Shown here piece by piece: positions 47,273 through 56,259 of a stretch of 64,000 nt of DNA. Origin of the DNA: Pseudomonadales bacterium. GTDB lineage: Bacteria > Pseudomonadota > Gammaproteobacteria > Pseudomonadales > Azotimanducaceae. The stretch's first letter is position 1; each line of letters starts with the position of its first letter. The stretch is from positions 55,702-119,701 of the forward strand of contig JADHNU010000002.1 of NCBI GenBank assembly GCA_016779325.1. Direction: 5' to 3'. The notes beneath the pieces are model-generated. The model was not told the DNA's origin, ran no database searches, and saw only the letters and a list, made by a program, of their open reading frames with translations. Both the position numbers and the translations under genes were made by a program.

Positions 47273-48637
47273 TCAGCCAGGTCCCGCTGCCGCCTCCCGC
47301 GCCCTCAGCGCCTCGACAATCTCGTTGTGCCGCGCTCGGGTCATGGGGTAGGCCAGGAGCGGTAGGGCGGCGAGCAGGAGCCCTCCTGCTGTGCCGAGGG
47401 CGTAGGTCAGCAGCAGGCCGTCCAGGGCCCCCTGGTCGTTGGCCGTTCCCGGGATGAAGCCAAAGGCCCAGTCGAGGATCGTGAAGCTTGCGCCCACCCC
47501 CAGCGCCGCGCCCAATTTGTTGGTGGTGGTCAGCAGGGCGAAGTAGAGCCCCGCCCGTTTTTGCCCGCTCTTTAGTTCATCGGCATCGGTGAGGTCCGCC
47601 ATCATGGAGCGCAGCAGCGTCGGCGCGGCTCCAAAGGCGATGCCGAAGGCAATGGTGAAGCCCCAAAGCCCGAGGACGCTGCCCGGGGTTGCAGTGGCCA
47701 GCAGCGCCAAATTAACCGCTGCGGCGTACACCAACGCACCCTTTAGGGTGACGTCTTTGCCGTAGCGGTAGGCCAACCGTAGCCAGAGGGGCATGGCCAA
47801 AAATCCCGCCAGGAAATAGAACAGGAGCGCAAGGCTCGCGTGGCTCGGCAGCTCGAAATAGGCGATGGCGACGAAGATATACAGGGCCCCGGAAACCGCC
47901 GTGCCCAGGCCCGCGAGGAGGTCTGCGGCCAGCAGGCGCCATAGGAGCGGATTGCCAAGGAGCAGGCGCAGGGCCGCGGCGAGGGGCAGCGCAGCTTGCT
48001 TGGCTTCCTGGCTATCGGGAACGTAGCGAAGCAGGGGCACTACCAGCACGGGAAAGAGCACCAGGCAAAACAGGCCCATGCTCGCGACCTTGCTGGCCTG
48101 AGCCTCCTGGCCCGCCAGCTCGAGGGCGGCGGGCAGGGCCAGCACCAGGGTCATGCCTGCAATGGTAAAGATCTCTCGCCAGCCGTAGAGCTCGGAGCGC
48201 GCGTCGTAGCCCGTGGCCAGCTCCGTGCCCCAGGAGAGATGGGCGATGGTCAGCATGGTATAGGCGGCGTAAAGCACGAGGAGCCAGAAGGTGAGATAGA
48301 ACGCGCCGGGCGCCGCGGCCACGTCGGGAAGAAACACCTTCCAAACCGCAAGGCACAAAAGCGGGATGGCAAGGGCCACCCAATGCTTCCGCCGGCCCCA
48401 GCGGCTCTGGTAGCGATCAATGGCCACGCCCATAAGCGGATCGGTCACCACGTCAAAGAGCCGGGCGACGGTAAAGATCAGCCCCACGGTAGCCAGAGAC
48501 AAGCCCACCACCTCCGCATAGAAGCGCGGCAGGTAGACGGCAATGGGCATGCCCATGGCGGCCATGGGCATGGCGATGGCCGCGTAGCTTACGAGCAGGC
48601 GACGGCGCCCGGTGGCGGTCCCTAAGGATGGCTGCAT
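47273..48637 (-). CDS. GPH-family cation symporter (MelB-like)
   Basis: The 454-residue, 12-helix transporter of the glycoside-pentoside-hexuronide group has the N-terminal RLFDVVTDPLMGVAIDRYQSRWGRR signature (cited at about residues 58-82) and TIAHLSWGTELATGYDARSEL. Such proteins move sugars or other small solutes with Na+ or H+; the substrate is not known. It is convergent with queF, four bases apart. Confidence 0.85.
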   Translation of the reverse strand: MQPSLGTATGRRRLLVSYAAIAMPMAAMGMPIAVYLPRFYAEVVGLSLATVGLIFTVARLFDVVTDPLMGVAIDRYQSRWGRRKHWVALAIPLLCLAVWKVFLPDVAAAPGAFYLTFWLLVLYAAYTMLTIAHLSWGTELATGYDARSELYGWREIFTIAGMTLVLALPAALELAGQEAQASKVASMGLFCLVLFPVLVVPLLRYVPDSQEAKQAALPLAAALRLLLGNPLLWRLLAADLLAGLGTAVSGALYIFVAIAYFELPSHASLALLFYFLAGFLAMPLWLRLAYRYGKDVTLKGALVYAAAVNLALLATATPGSVLGLWGFTIAFGIAFGAAPTLLRSMMADLTDADELKSGQKRAGLYFALLTTTNKLGAALGVGASFTILDWAFGFIPGTANDQGALDGLLLTYALGTAGGLLLAALPLLAYPMTRARHNEIVEALRAREAAAGPG

Positions 48638-48688
48638 ATCGACTCCCCCTGCTGGAAGCCTAGCGAACTTTAGGGAGGTCGTCCTCTG

Positions 48689-49411
48689 CTAATCGCCGCG
48701 TTGGGGGCGCAGTAGGGTGCGCAGCCAGTGCTGGACCGTATTGCCCCTCAGAAAGGCGTTATCCAAGGCGCGAAGCCATGCAGCAAGGCCCTCGGGGTCG
48801 GCGAGGAGCTCCGCGCGGGTGCGCCGAGGACGCTCAGGATCCAGGGTTTTCACCACCCTCGCCGGATTACCGGCCACCACGGCAAAGGGGGGGACATCCT
48901 TCGTCACCACGGCGCCCGCGGCGACGATAGCGTGAGCGCCGATGCGTACTCCCTTGCACACCGTGGCGCCGTCCCCGATCCAGACGTTTTCTTCTAAGAC
49001 GACGGGCGCGCTGGCGCCCACGATCTCCGTGCGGTCGTAAAGATCGTGCCAGTCCGCGTCCGTGAGGTACGCGCCGGCGGCGACCATGCAGCTCGGCCCA
49101 AGGGTGACCTCCACGGCGGAGTCGATGCGCACCCCGGGGCACAGAAGGCAGAAGTCGCCGATGGTGATCCGCCCCTGGCCCTTCGCATGAACCCAGCTGG
49201 AGAGGGTGATGAAGCGGTCTGCGGCGGTCACGCAGTGCACCTGCCGGCCCATGCTGAGACCAGGCCCGTTTAGGCGCATATACCAGGGCTTCATGAAGTG
49301 ATAGCCGGGCCCGAGGCCCTCCAGCTGAGGGGCGAGGCGCCAGCGCACGTAGGCGCGCTCAAGGGCAGCGTGGGCGCGCTTCAGATAGGCGGGTCGATGA
49401 TCCCGGCGCAT
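48689..49411 (-). CDS. Hexapeptide-repeat acyltransferase
   Basis: The 240-residue left-handed beta-helix protein has repeating hexapeptides (ITIGDFCLLCPGVRIDSAVE; VWIGDGATVCKGVRIGAHAI) and the GNPARVVK motif of the maltose/galactoside acetyltransferase type, with a DADWHDLYD loop holding a likely catalytic His. Acceptor and donor are unknown. A single gene, minus strand. Confidence 0.85.
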   Translation of the reverse strand: MRRDHRPAYLKRAHAALERAYVRWRLAPQLEGLGPGYHFMKPWYMRLNGPGLSMGRQVHCVTAADRFITLSSWVHAKGQGRITIGDFCLLCPGVRIDSAVEVTLGPSCMVAAGAYLTDADWHDLYDRTEIVGASAPVVLEENVWIGDGATVCKGVRIGAHAIVAAGAVVTKDVPPFAVVAGNPARVVKTLDPERPRRTRAELLADPEGLAAWLRALDNAFLRGNTVQHWLRTLLRPQRGD

Positions 49412-49495
49412 GAGAGATCCTTGCGGCGCGCCAGGAGCGCGTGGGGCGTCACCCTAACGCCCTCGCGGCTCGGGAAAAAGCCCCGGGCGTGGGGC

Positions 49496-49726
49496 TCAGC
49501 CCGTGAGGCTAGAAAGGAAACCGTTTCGGTCAAGGAAGCGCATGAGCATCGCGGAGCCCCAGCCGCCCCACATGAGCCAGGTCAGCGTCGTATCCCAGCG
49601 CCGTAGGGGTGAGGGAGGGGCCTCATGGCCGGCTTCCGCCGGCCGGGGCTGGCTGAGGGTGAGGAACAGGCTCGCGAAGAAAGCGAGCGTCCCCACCCCA
49701 AAGGGCACCAGGATAAAGGGGCTCAT
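49496..49726 (-). CDS. Small two-helix membrane protein
   Basis: The 76-residue protein has hydrophobic segments at residues 3-24 (PFILVPFGVGTLAFFASLFL) and about 48-64 (LTWLMWGGWGSAMLMRF), separated by a Pro/Arg linker. No family is recognised. It begins 11 bases after the fatty-acid-hydroxylase-type gene and is probably cotranscribed with it. Confidence 0.6.
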   Translation of the reverse strand: MSPFILVPFGVGTLAFFASLFLTLSQPRPAEAGHEAPPSPLRRWDTTLTWLMWGGWGSAMLMRFLDRNGFLSSLTG

Positions 49727-49737
49727 GGCGGGTCCTC

Positions 49738-50682
49738 CTAGAGATCAACGAGGCGCTTGTTCGGATAGAAGGCCAACATAAGCTGCTCCTTCAGGGACAA
49801 AGGCACGCCCTTGCCTGCGCCGATGGCGCCCACGTCTTCGTCGCCGCAGTAGGTACCGAAGACCCGATCCCACAGGATGATCTGGCAGCCGTAGTTGGTA
49901 TCGCTGTGTTTCCGATCCACCGCGTGATGCACGTGATGCTGGGGCGCCGTAGCAAAGATCCAGTCGTATACGGGGAGCGATTTAAGCGGCAGATTGGAAT
50001 GATTGAGCTTGCCGTTCCAGACCCCAAAGGCCGCGGAAACCGCCAGCACGGCGTCGCTGGCCCCCACCAGCGCCAGGATCACCGGCGTGCTCAGCGCCAG
50101 GGCCAGGTATTCCAGGGGGTGGGTGCGCGCGCCACGCATGCAGCTCATCTTGGTGATGTGATGGTGCGTGGCGTGCATGCGCCAGAAGAACAGGGATTCG
50201 TGCTGCACTCGGTGAAGCCAGTAGTAGATAAAGCTTGAGCAGATGCGGAGCGTGACCGCGGCGACCACAAGCCCCAGCACGCTTTCCGGCGCGATGGTGA
50301 TGTCGAGCAAAGCCCGGTCGCGGATGGCGCGAAAGCCCTCCGATATGGGGGTGCGATAGAAATCGCCAATCAGCGGCCCCCACAGGAACGCCCCAAAGGC
50401 GAGCCAAAAGCCATCTTCCGCAAGTTCCTTGGGCTCGAGCTGCCAGTCCTTGCGCTTGCCCCAGCGCCGCTCGGCGAAAATGAGCAGGGGAACGGGCAGC
50501 ATCACCATCACCAGGGCATACAGCTTGTGGTTCATCCACTCGCCGGTGACCATGGTGGCCACCAAAAAGGCGGAACCCAGTACCAACACGGGTTGAAGCA
50601 CCATCCAAAACACATCGCGGAACGATGTGACCCGTCCCGTAGGGGCCGCCTCAAGCGGACGATCGAGGGCCTGATCACTCAT
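49738..50682 (-). CDS. Fatty acid hydroxylase/sterol desaturase family protein
   Basis: The 314-residue membrane di-iron enzyme has the His-box set HRVQHE, HATHHH and QHHVHHAVDRKH together with four or more hydrophobic helices. Family members hydroxylate or desaturate lipids such as fatty acids, sterols and carotenoids; the substrate is unknown. The ATG at 50682 follows AAGGAGG, an excellent ribosome site. Confidence 0.88.
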   Translation of the reverse strand: MSDQALDRPLEAAPTGRVTSFRDVFWMVLQPVLVLGSAFLVATMVTGEWMNHKLYALVMVMLPVPLLIFAERRWGKRKDWQLEPKELAEDGFWLAFGAFLWGPLIGDFYRTPISEGFRAIRDRALLDITIAPESVLGLVVAAVTLRICSSFIYYWLHRVQHESLFFWRMHATHHHITKMSCMRGARTHPLEYLALALSTPVILALVGASDAVLAVSAAFGVWNGKLNHSNLPLKSLPVYDWIFATAPQHHVHHAVDRKHSDTNYGCQIILWDRVFGTYCGDEDVGAIGAGKGVPLSLKEQLMLAFYPNKRLVDL

Positions 50683-51067
50683 CGAACTGACCTCCTTGCC
50701 TTGCGTGGTTGTGTTGCCGAGGAATGCCCGTAGGGATTCACCCAGGGGAGAAAGCAAAATACGGACCAGTCCCAGGCCCGGGCTTAGGGCAAGCTCGGCG
50801 CACCGCCCAAGGGACGAAAATTCTCAGGGTTTTCGGCCTGTTCTTCGGGTTTTCTGGCTTCTTTCGGCCTGGGAGGTCGGGCACAAAACGCGGTGGGGGG
50901 CGGCCATGCGCCTCGCAATGAGGCGCGACGCTCGCGCGCTTGCCCCAGGAGTGGGCGTTCCTTCTAGGCTGCTGGCCGAAATCAAGGCCCAGGGCGGGCT
51001 GGCATAAGCCTTGCTGCCCCCCTCGGGTTCCGGCCTCGCGCCGGTGACCTGAGGAAGGGATTGCTTA
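50683..51067. other. Divergent intergenic region with tandem repeat, no gene seen
   Basis: This 385-base gap separates two divergent genes. It holds an imperfect tandem repeat of about 20 bases (GGGTTTTCGGCCTGTTCTTC at 50827-50846 and GGGTTTTCTGGCTTCTTTC at 50847-50865). It also has a 7-bp hairpin GCGCCTC-GCAAT-GAGGCGC near 50906. Open frames here look random. No RNA family is recognised. Confidence 0.5.
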
Positions 51068-51655
51068 ATGAAACGGTACTTCGGCTTGCTGGTCTCGGAA
51101 TGGGTAACGGCCATCATGATTGTGCTGGTGGTGGGTGCGGTGGGCTTTGGCTTTTACGTGGGCGATGAACGCGATGCCATGGTGGCAAAGGCCGACGAAA
51201 CCCTTGCCGCCCTGACCGAGCTGGCCGAGGCCGCCGACGAAGCGGGCCGCCTGCTTCGTTGCGACGCCGATCTCTTGCCGGGGGCGGTGCTCGACAACGC
51301 ATTCCTGCCCCTCGAGCTGGTGGCTGTTCCTCTGGACCCAAAGGACCTGGCGGCCGGTTATGCGCCTGCACTGGTGGTGGATGTGCGTCAGGGAGAGGTC
51401 CCTGGAGACACCTGGGATACGGCCCAGCGCTGGTTTAAGGCGCTGAAGAAGGCTCAGGGCGGCGGTGGTGACGAGGCCGCAGCCGAGAGCGATCCCACGG
51501 ATCCTGGAGAAGTGGCGGTGGCCACCGGAGGCGGTGACCTGGGCGAGCCGGACGGCAAGCTTCGCGTGGCCTGGAACTGGAAGCGACTGCTGCGCTTTAC
51601 GATCCTGGCCGTTGAGGCCCCCGTTTGCGACGCCCCCGCGCCGCCGCGCGGCTAG
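51068..51655 (+). CDS. Membrane-anchored protein of unknown function
   Basis: The 195-residue protein has one N-terminal helix (ITAIMIVLVVGAVGFGFYVG-like, residues about 13-32), a short helical segment rich in Ala and Glu, and a mixed domain with LVVDVRQGEVPGDTWD. A low-complexity Gly/Asp/Glu stretch runs through residues 135-165, and the C-terminal part ends VCDAPAPPRG. I do not recognise it. The ribosome site is GAGGAAGGG. Its TAG shares CTAG with the stop of the convergent gene. Confidence 0.65.
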   Translation: MKRYFGLLVSEWVTAIMIVLVVGAVGFGFYVGDERDAMVAKADETLAALTELAEAADEAGRLLRCDADLLPGAVLDNAFLPLELVAVPLDPKDLAAGYAPALVVDVRQGEVPGDTWDTAQRWFKALKKAQGGGGDEAAAESDPTDPGEVAVATGGGDLGEPDGKLRVAWNWKRLLRFTILAVEAPVCDAPAPPRG

Positions 51656-51999
51656 GTCAGGCGAAACAGCATGTAGGCCGCGGGAGCAAGCAGCAGTAGA
51701 AGGCTGAGGCCGATCAGTATTCGCGTTTGTTGCCGACGTCGGGCGCGGCTGGAGGCGTCCGAGGGGGCCCCTTGGGCCAGCAAGGCGAGGGCGGCTTCCG
51801 TCTCCGCCCGCAGGCCCTGCACCACCCGGGTAAAGGCCACGGTGGCGGCGAAGGTGACGAAAGCAAAAGCCGCGAGGGGCCAGTTCTCCTTAAGCGCGGA
51901 CAGCACGCCAAGCGGAAGGGCAATGAACAGGCCGAGAAGACGCACGGCAGCACTCGCGAGGCGAAGCATGTCGCTTTTCAGATCGAGGGGTTTGGGCAT
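51652..51999 (-). CDS. Small membrane protein of unknown function
   Basis: The 115-residue protein has three hydrophobic segments (AVRLLGLFIALPLGVLSAL, PLAAFAFVTFAATVAFTRVV, ILIGLSLLLLLAPAAYMLF) and an Arg-rich loop before the third. No family is recognised. Its stop shares CTAG with the convergent gene. Confidence 0.6.
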   Translation of the reverse strand: MPKPLDLKSDMLRLASAAVRLLGLFIALPLGVLSALKENWPLAAFAFVTFAATVAFTRVVQGLRAETEAALALLAQGAPSDASSRARRRQQTRILIGLSLLLLLAPAAYMLFRLT

Positions 52000-52091
52000 G
52001 AAGCGCGCCTTGTGGGACCGCCACCAGGGGCGAGCGATCGAGCATGGAGAGAAGGCGCGCGGCTGCCGGGCTCTGCCTGGCAGGGGATATG

Positions 52092-52182
52092 TGGCGGAGA
52101 GGGCGGGATTCGAACCCGCGATAGGCTATTAACCTATACACGCTTTCCAGGCGTGCTCCTTAAACCACTCGGACACCTCTCC
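52092..52182 (-). tRNA. tRNA-Ser (GGA)
   Basis: This 91-base class II tRNA has acceptor GGAGAGG/CCTCTCC, anticodon GGA in the loop CTGGAAA, a long variable arm (TATAGGTTAATAGCCTA) and an encoded CCA. Confidence 0.97.
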
Positions 52183-52412
52183 GAAGGCGCGCGAGGTTAG
52201 CGCAGCGCCCGCGAAGAGGCAAACGCTCTTGTCATAAGAAAAGCGTGGTCAGGGGGTCTGGCCTGCTATAGAATCCGCGCCTTGCTTACGCGCCACTGCT
52301 CCATTTGGGCGCTAAGTTAATGAATTTTCAGGCGATGCGCCTTCGGCGCGTGCCCGCGCAGCCCGGTCATACACGGGGTCACGGTCTTCAGATAGGGCAG
52401 AGACAGATCACG

Positions 52413-52820
52413 ATGCTGACGGAAAAACAGATCCGACGCGCTCCAAAGAAGGACTACATGAACGAGGAGCAGCTTGCCTTCTTCAAGCAGCTCCTCATCG
52501 ATCTCAAGCGGCAAACCATTTCTCACATCGAGGAAGCGCGGCAGCGCCTCGCCGATGCCAATCGGGAAACGGATGAGCTAGACCGCGCGCTGACGGAGGA
52601 AGAGAACCGCCTGCGTCTGCGCATTGCCGATCGGGAGTCCAAGCTCCTTCCCAAGATCGATGAGGCGTTAAAGCGCATCGAAGAGGGGGAGTACGGCTGG
52701 TGCGAAGAAACGGGCGAGCCCATCGGCATCGAGCGCCTGCTCCTTCGCCCCACGGCCACCCTGTGCGCGGAAGCGAAGGCGCGGCAGGAGCGCCTCGAGC
52801 GGAATTATCGCGACAGTTAA
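52413..52820 (+). CDS. dksA: DksA/TraR-family transcription factor with degenerate zinc finger
   Basis: The 135-residue DksA-like protein enters the RNA polymerase secondary channel and works with ppGpp in E. coli. The coiled-coil tip DELDRAL (Asp54, Asp57, Ala59) keeps the key acidic residues. The zinc finger reads CEET at 97-100 and CAEA at 118-121, so only two of the four usual Cys remain, as in low-Cys DksA forms. The ATG at 52413 was preferred. The leader from a TATAGAAT element near 52269 is about 140 bases and holds a GC hairpin at 52338-52354. A second, four-Cys DksA may exist elsewhere. Confidence 0.85.
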   Translation: MLTEKQIRRAPKKDYMNEEQLAFFKQLLIDLKRQTISHIEEARQRLADANRETDELDRALTEEENRLRLRIADRESKLLPKIDEALKRIEEGEYGWCEETGEPIGIERLLLRPTATLCAEAKARQERLERNYRDS

Positions 52821-52884
52821 GGCGCGGGGCGTGCTGGGCCGCTGCAATGGAGGCCCAGGATGCGTATACTCATTGCCGTTTTAT

Positions 52885-52996
<112 letters not shown>

Positions 52997-53070
52997 CCTC
53001 CTTCGTTTTCCCTCCAATCGCGGTAAAGTCACCCCTTTCGCGCCGGCTGGCGCACAGAAAGGAGAGGGGT

Positions 53071-54012
53071 ATGGCTATTCTGAATCGCTTCACGGAAAAG
53101 CTCGGCATTTCCATTCCGGTGGTGCAGGCGCCCATGGGCTGGATTGCGCGCTCCGCCCTGGCTTCCGCCGTATCGAATGCCGGTGGCCTGGGCATTATCG
53201 AGACTTCCTCGGGGGAGCTCGACGTGATCCGGGAAGAGATCAAGAAGATGCACACCCTCACGGACAAGCCCTTTGGCGTGAACATCGCCCAGGCCTTCGT
53301 GCGCGATCCCGATATCGTTCAGTTTGTGGTCGATCAGGGCGTGCGTTTTGTGACCACCTCGGCCGGCAGCCCCACAAAGTACACGGGGGCGCTGAAGGAA
53401 GCGGGCCTCACCGTTTTCCACGTGGTGCCCACCTTAGATGCGGCGTTGAAGGCTATCGATGCCGGCGTGGATGGGCTCGTGGTCGAAGGGGCCGAGGGGG
53501 GCGGGTTTAAAAATCCCAAGGATGTTTCAACCCTTGTGCTGCTGCCCTTGGTTCGCTCCCGTACGGATCTGCCCATTATTGCTGCGGGCGGCTTTACGGA
53601 CGGCGTCACCATGGCGGCGGCGCTGGCCCTTGGCGCGGAAGCGGTGCAAATGGGCACGCGCATGGTGTCCGCGGCCGAGTCCCCGGTGCACGAAAATTGG
53701 AAGAACGCCATTGTGGACGCGAAGGAAACGGATACCGTTTATCTCAATCGCTTCCACTCGCCGGCGCTACGCGCGTTGCGTACGGAGCGCACCACGGCCC
53801 TTGAACGGGAAGTAGAGAAGAACATTTGGGGGGAATTCGGCGATGCCAAGGCCCTGTATTTTGGCGGTGACATGGAGGCGGCCATTGCCCTGACGGGGCA
53901 GGTGGCAGGGCGTATCGACGCCATCAAGCCCGTGGCAGAAATTCTCCAGGCGGTGCATGACGAGTGCCTCGCCACCCTCGGGCAGCTGGCGAAGCAGTAC
54001 CTGCCCCAATGA
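53071..54012 (+). CDS. Nitronate monooxygenase family protein
   Basis: The 313-residue FMN TIM-barrel protein matches nitronate monooxygenase/2-nitropropane dioxygenase relatives: PVVQAPMGWIARSALASAVS, GGLGIIETSSGE, VVEGAEGGGFKN, IIAAGGFTDG and LGAEAVQMGTRMV. Many members have other flavin roles (for example enoyl reductase-like), so nitronate activity is not certain. The ribosome site is AAAGGAGAGGGG. The stop overlaps the next gene (ATGA). Confidence 0.85.
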   Translation: MAILNRFTEKLGISIPVVQAPMGWIARSALASAVSNAGGLGIIETSSGELDVIREEIKKMHTLTDKPFGVNIAQAFVRDPDIVQFVVDQGVRFVTTSAGSPTKYTGALKEAGLTVFHVVPTLDAALKAIDAGVDGLVVEGAEGGGFKNPKDVSTLVLLPLVRSRTDLPIIAAGGFTDGVTMAAALALGAEAVQMGTRMVSAAESPVHENWKNAIVDAKETDTVYLNRFHSPALRALRTERTTALEREVEKNIWGEFGDAKALYFGGDMEAAIALTGQVAGRIDAIKPVAEILQAVHDECLATLGQLAKQYLPQ

Positions 54013-54935
54013 GCACGCCCATCACGACCCGCTTTGTCGACGTGGGCGCGCTGCGCTTCGAGGTGTTCGAGGCGCGCCCCGAGGGCCCGCCCAAGGGCTT
54101 GGCGCTCTGCCTCCATGGCTTCCCCGAGCATGCTCGGGCCTGGCGCCACCAGCTGCCCGTGCTGGCGGCTGCGGGCTATCTCGCCTGGGCCCCGAACCTG
54201 CGCGGCTATGGCGCCACCAGTACGCCGCCGCGGGTGGCGGACTACGCCATCGAAAAGCTGCTCGGCGATGTCGATGGGCTCATCGATGCGGCGGGCGTGG
54301 GCCCCGTCGTGCTGCTGGGCCATGACTGGGGCGCGGTCATTTCCTGGTACTACGCCATGCACGGCGGCCGCCCCCTGGACAAGCTCGTCATCATGAACGT
54401 GCCCCATCCCGTGCCCATGACCCGGGAGTTGAAGGTGAACCCCCTCCAGCGGAAGAAGTCGTGGTACGCGGCCTTTTTCCAACTGCCGACCCTGCCCGAG
54501 TGGTTCTTGACCCGTCGCGGTGGACAGGCCGTGAAGCGCATGTTTGCCGAAGGGACCGTTCGTAAGGGTGCGGTTGCGCCGGAGGAGGTGGCGGTCTTTG
54601 TGAGCAATGTCCTGCGCCCCGGAGGGGCCCGCGCCATGATTCACTACTACCGGGCCCTGGCCCGGGGCGGCGCGCGGCGCATGGCGGCCCGGGGCATGCC
54701 CCTGCTTACCGTGCCTACGCTCATGCTGTGGGGCGAGCAGGACGTCGCTCTGGCGAAAAGCACCACCTATGGCACGGAAGATCAGGTCGCGACGCTGACC
54801 CTTCGCTATCTACCCAACGCCTCCCACTGGGTGCAGCAGGATGACCCGGAAACGGTCAATACCATGATGGCGGCCTTCCTCGCGGACGCGCCTGTGCCCC
54901 ATGCCGAGGGGGCTGAGGGCGACCGGGATCCCTAG
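54009..54935 (+). CDS. Epoxide-hydrolase-like alpha/beta hydrolase
   Basis: The 308-residue alpha/beta hydrolase has CLHGFPEHARAW (oxyanion HGFP), the nucleophile elbow GHDWGAVISW with Asp as nucleophile, and the catalytic His in LPNASHWVQQDDPE. Asp in the elbow is typical of epoxide hydrolases and haloalkane dehalogenases rather than esterases. The ATG overlaps the stop of the nitronate monooxygenase gene, suggesting a joint task, perhaps detoxification (inference). Confidence 0.85.
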   Translation: MSTPITTRFVDVGALRFEVFEARPEGPPKGLALCLHGFPEHARAWRHQLPVLAAAGYLAWAPNLRGYGATSTPPRVADYAIEKLLGDVDGLIDAAGVGPVVLLGHDWGAVISWYYAMHGGRPLDKLVIMNVPHPVPMTRELKVNPLQRKKSWYAAFFQLPTLPEWFLTRRGGQAVKRMFAEGTVRKGAVAPEEVAVFVSNVLRPGGARAMIHYYRALARGGARRMAARGMPLLTVPTLMLWGEQDVALAKSTTYGTEDQVATLTLRYLPNASHWVQQDDPETVNTMMAAFLADAPVPHAEGAEGDRDP

Positions 54936-54945
54936 ACCGGGACGC

Positions 54946-56259
54946 CTAGGGCCCCACGCCGTGGGCGGCGAAGCGCTCCGCGACAAAACCCGAGCCCAGT
55001 TGCTGGGTCAACCAGAGATCGAACACCTCGGCGAGGGCGTCCCCGGACGGGGTTGCAATCCAAGCCCCTTTCTCTGCGTAGGTGAGGCGGGTGTCGCCAA
55101 GCGCAGGGCAAAGCCGGGGGTCCCGGCCCGCCCAGAGCTTCACCTCGATCAAATCCGTCACCATCACGTCGGCGCGCCCTTCCGCGATTTCTTGAAAGAT
55201 GGTCCGATTATCGGGATGGACCCGGAGCCCGGCTTGGGTGTAGCGGGCGCGAGCGAAGGCTTCGTTGGTGCCCCCGGGGTTCACCACGGCGCGCACCCCG
55301 GGTTGATCAATCGCCGCCCAGCTCGGAAAGCGAGCCTGATCCGCACAGCGGATGATCGGTGTCTTGCCGCCCACGTGATAGGGCAGGGAAAACCGGCTTC
55401 CGGAGCGCCGGGCGCGGGCCAAGGTGCGGCTGATGCCGCTCAGCGCCAGGTCAAAGGCGCCGGCTTGAAGGTCTTGGGTGAGGGTTGGCCAGCTCGTTTC
55501 GACCCAGGCAAGGCGGAGGCCGAGGGCTTCGGCGAAGGCCTCGGCCAGGTCGATATCCACACCCTGGAGGGCCCCGTCCGAGGCTCGGTAGCTGAAGGGC
55601 GCGTAATCCCCCGTGGTGCCCACGCGCAGCGTGCCTCCGAGGGCCGCGAGCCCATCCTGGCTTGCCGGCGCAAAGCGCAGGGCCAGGGCCGCGGCGCCAA
55701 GGGCCGCTCGCTCCTCGGAGCTTGCGCCCTGCGCGGCAAGCGCCGCGTTCAGGGCCCCCAGAAAGGCGTCTTGCTGCCGGGGCAAGAGGGGCAGAGTTTG
55801 CACAAGCGCATCAAGCTGGGCCGCAGTGGTCGCCGCGATGGCGCGGCGCACCGCCCCCAGGGCGGCGCGGGCTTCCCCAGAGTCCATGCCGGGGGGCGCA
55901 ACGCTCCGCCAACGGCTCTGAAGGCCCCGCGCGAGGGCCATCTGCGCATCGACGAAGCGCCGGTAGGGCGCTACGGCGAGGCCCTTGGTGCGTGCCTCGC
56001 GCTCCGCTCGGGCCAGTACCCGAGCCTCCTGCGCCGGATCCTGAATGGCCAGGCCCAGAACGGCCTTGGCTTCGGCCACCGGTCCCATGAGGGCTGCGCG
56101 CTGGGCCGTCGCCTCCACGAAGCGCTCCAGGGCGGGCGCGAGCGCGGGTTCCGCTTTGAGCGCCGGGGTACCCAGGGCGAGAAGGACCCAAAGCAGGGCG
56201 CCTCCGGGGCAGCCTCGCCGACGCCGACCGGGCCAGGCTTTAACGCGTGTGAAGATCAT
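54946..56259 (-). CDS. Periplasmic chorismate mutase-cyclohexadienyl dehydratase fusion
   Basis: The 437-residue protein has a signal peptide (ALLWVLLALGTPALKA, to about residue 36). An AroQ-gamma chorismate mutase domain follows, with TAQRAALM, the Lys65 helix, QDPAQEARVL and RRFVDAQM. From about residue 208 there is a PheC-type cyclohexadienyl dehydratase of the solute-binding fold, with TTGDYAPFSYR, SGISRTL, GGKTPII and VNPGGTNEAFAR. It would turn chorismate through prephenate to phenylpyruvate in the periplasm. PheC similarity to Pseudomonas is strong; the AroQ part is weaker but ordered correctly. The first 20 bases overlap the end of pspF. Confidence 0.8.
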   Translation of the reverse strand: MIFTRVKAWPGRRRRGCPGGALLWVLLALGTPALKAEPALAPALERFVEATAQRAALMGPVAEAKAVLGLAIQDPAQEARVLARAEREARTKGLAVAPYRRFVDAQMALARGLQSRWRSVAPPGMDSGEARAALGAVRRAIAATTAAQLDALVQTLPLLPRQQDAFLGALNAALAAQGASSEERAALGAAALALRFAPASQDGLAALGGTLRVGTTGDYAPFSYRASDGALQGVDIDLAEAFAEALGLRLAWVETSWPTLTQDLQAGAFDLALSGISRTLARARRSGSRFSLPYHVGGKTPIIRCADQARFPSWAAIDQPGVRAVVNPGGTNEAFARARYTQAGLRVHPDNRTIFQEIAEGRADVMVTDLIEVKLWAGRDPRLCPALGDTRLTYAEKGAWIATPSGDALAEVFDLWLTQQLGSGFVAERFAAHGVGP

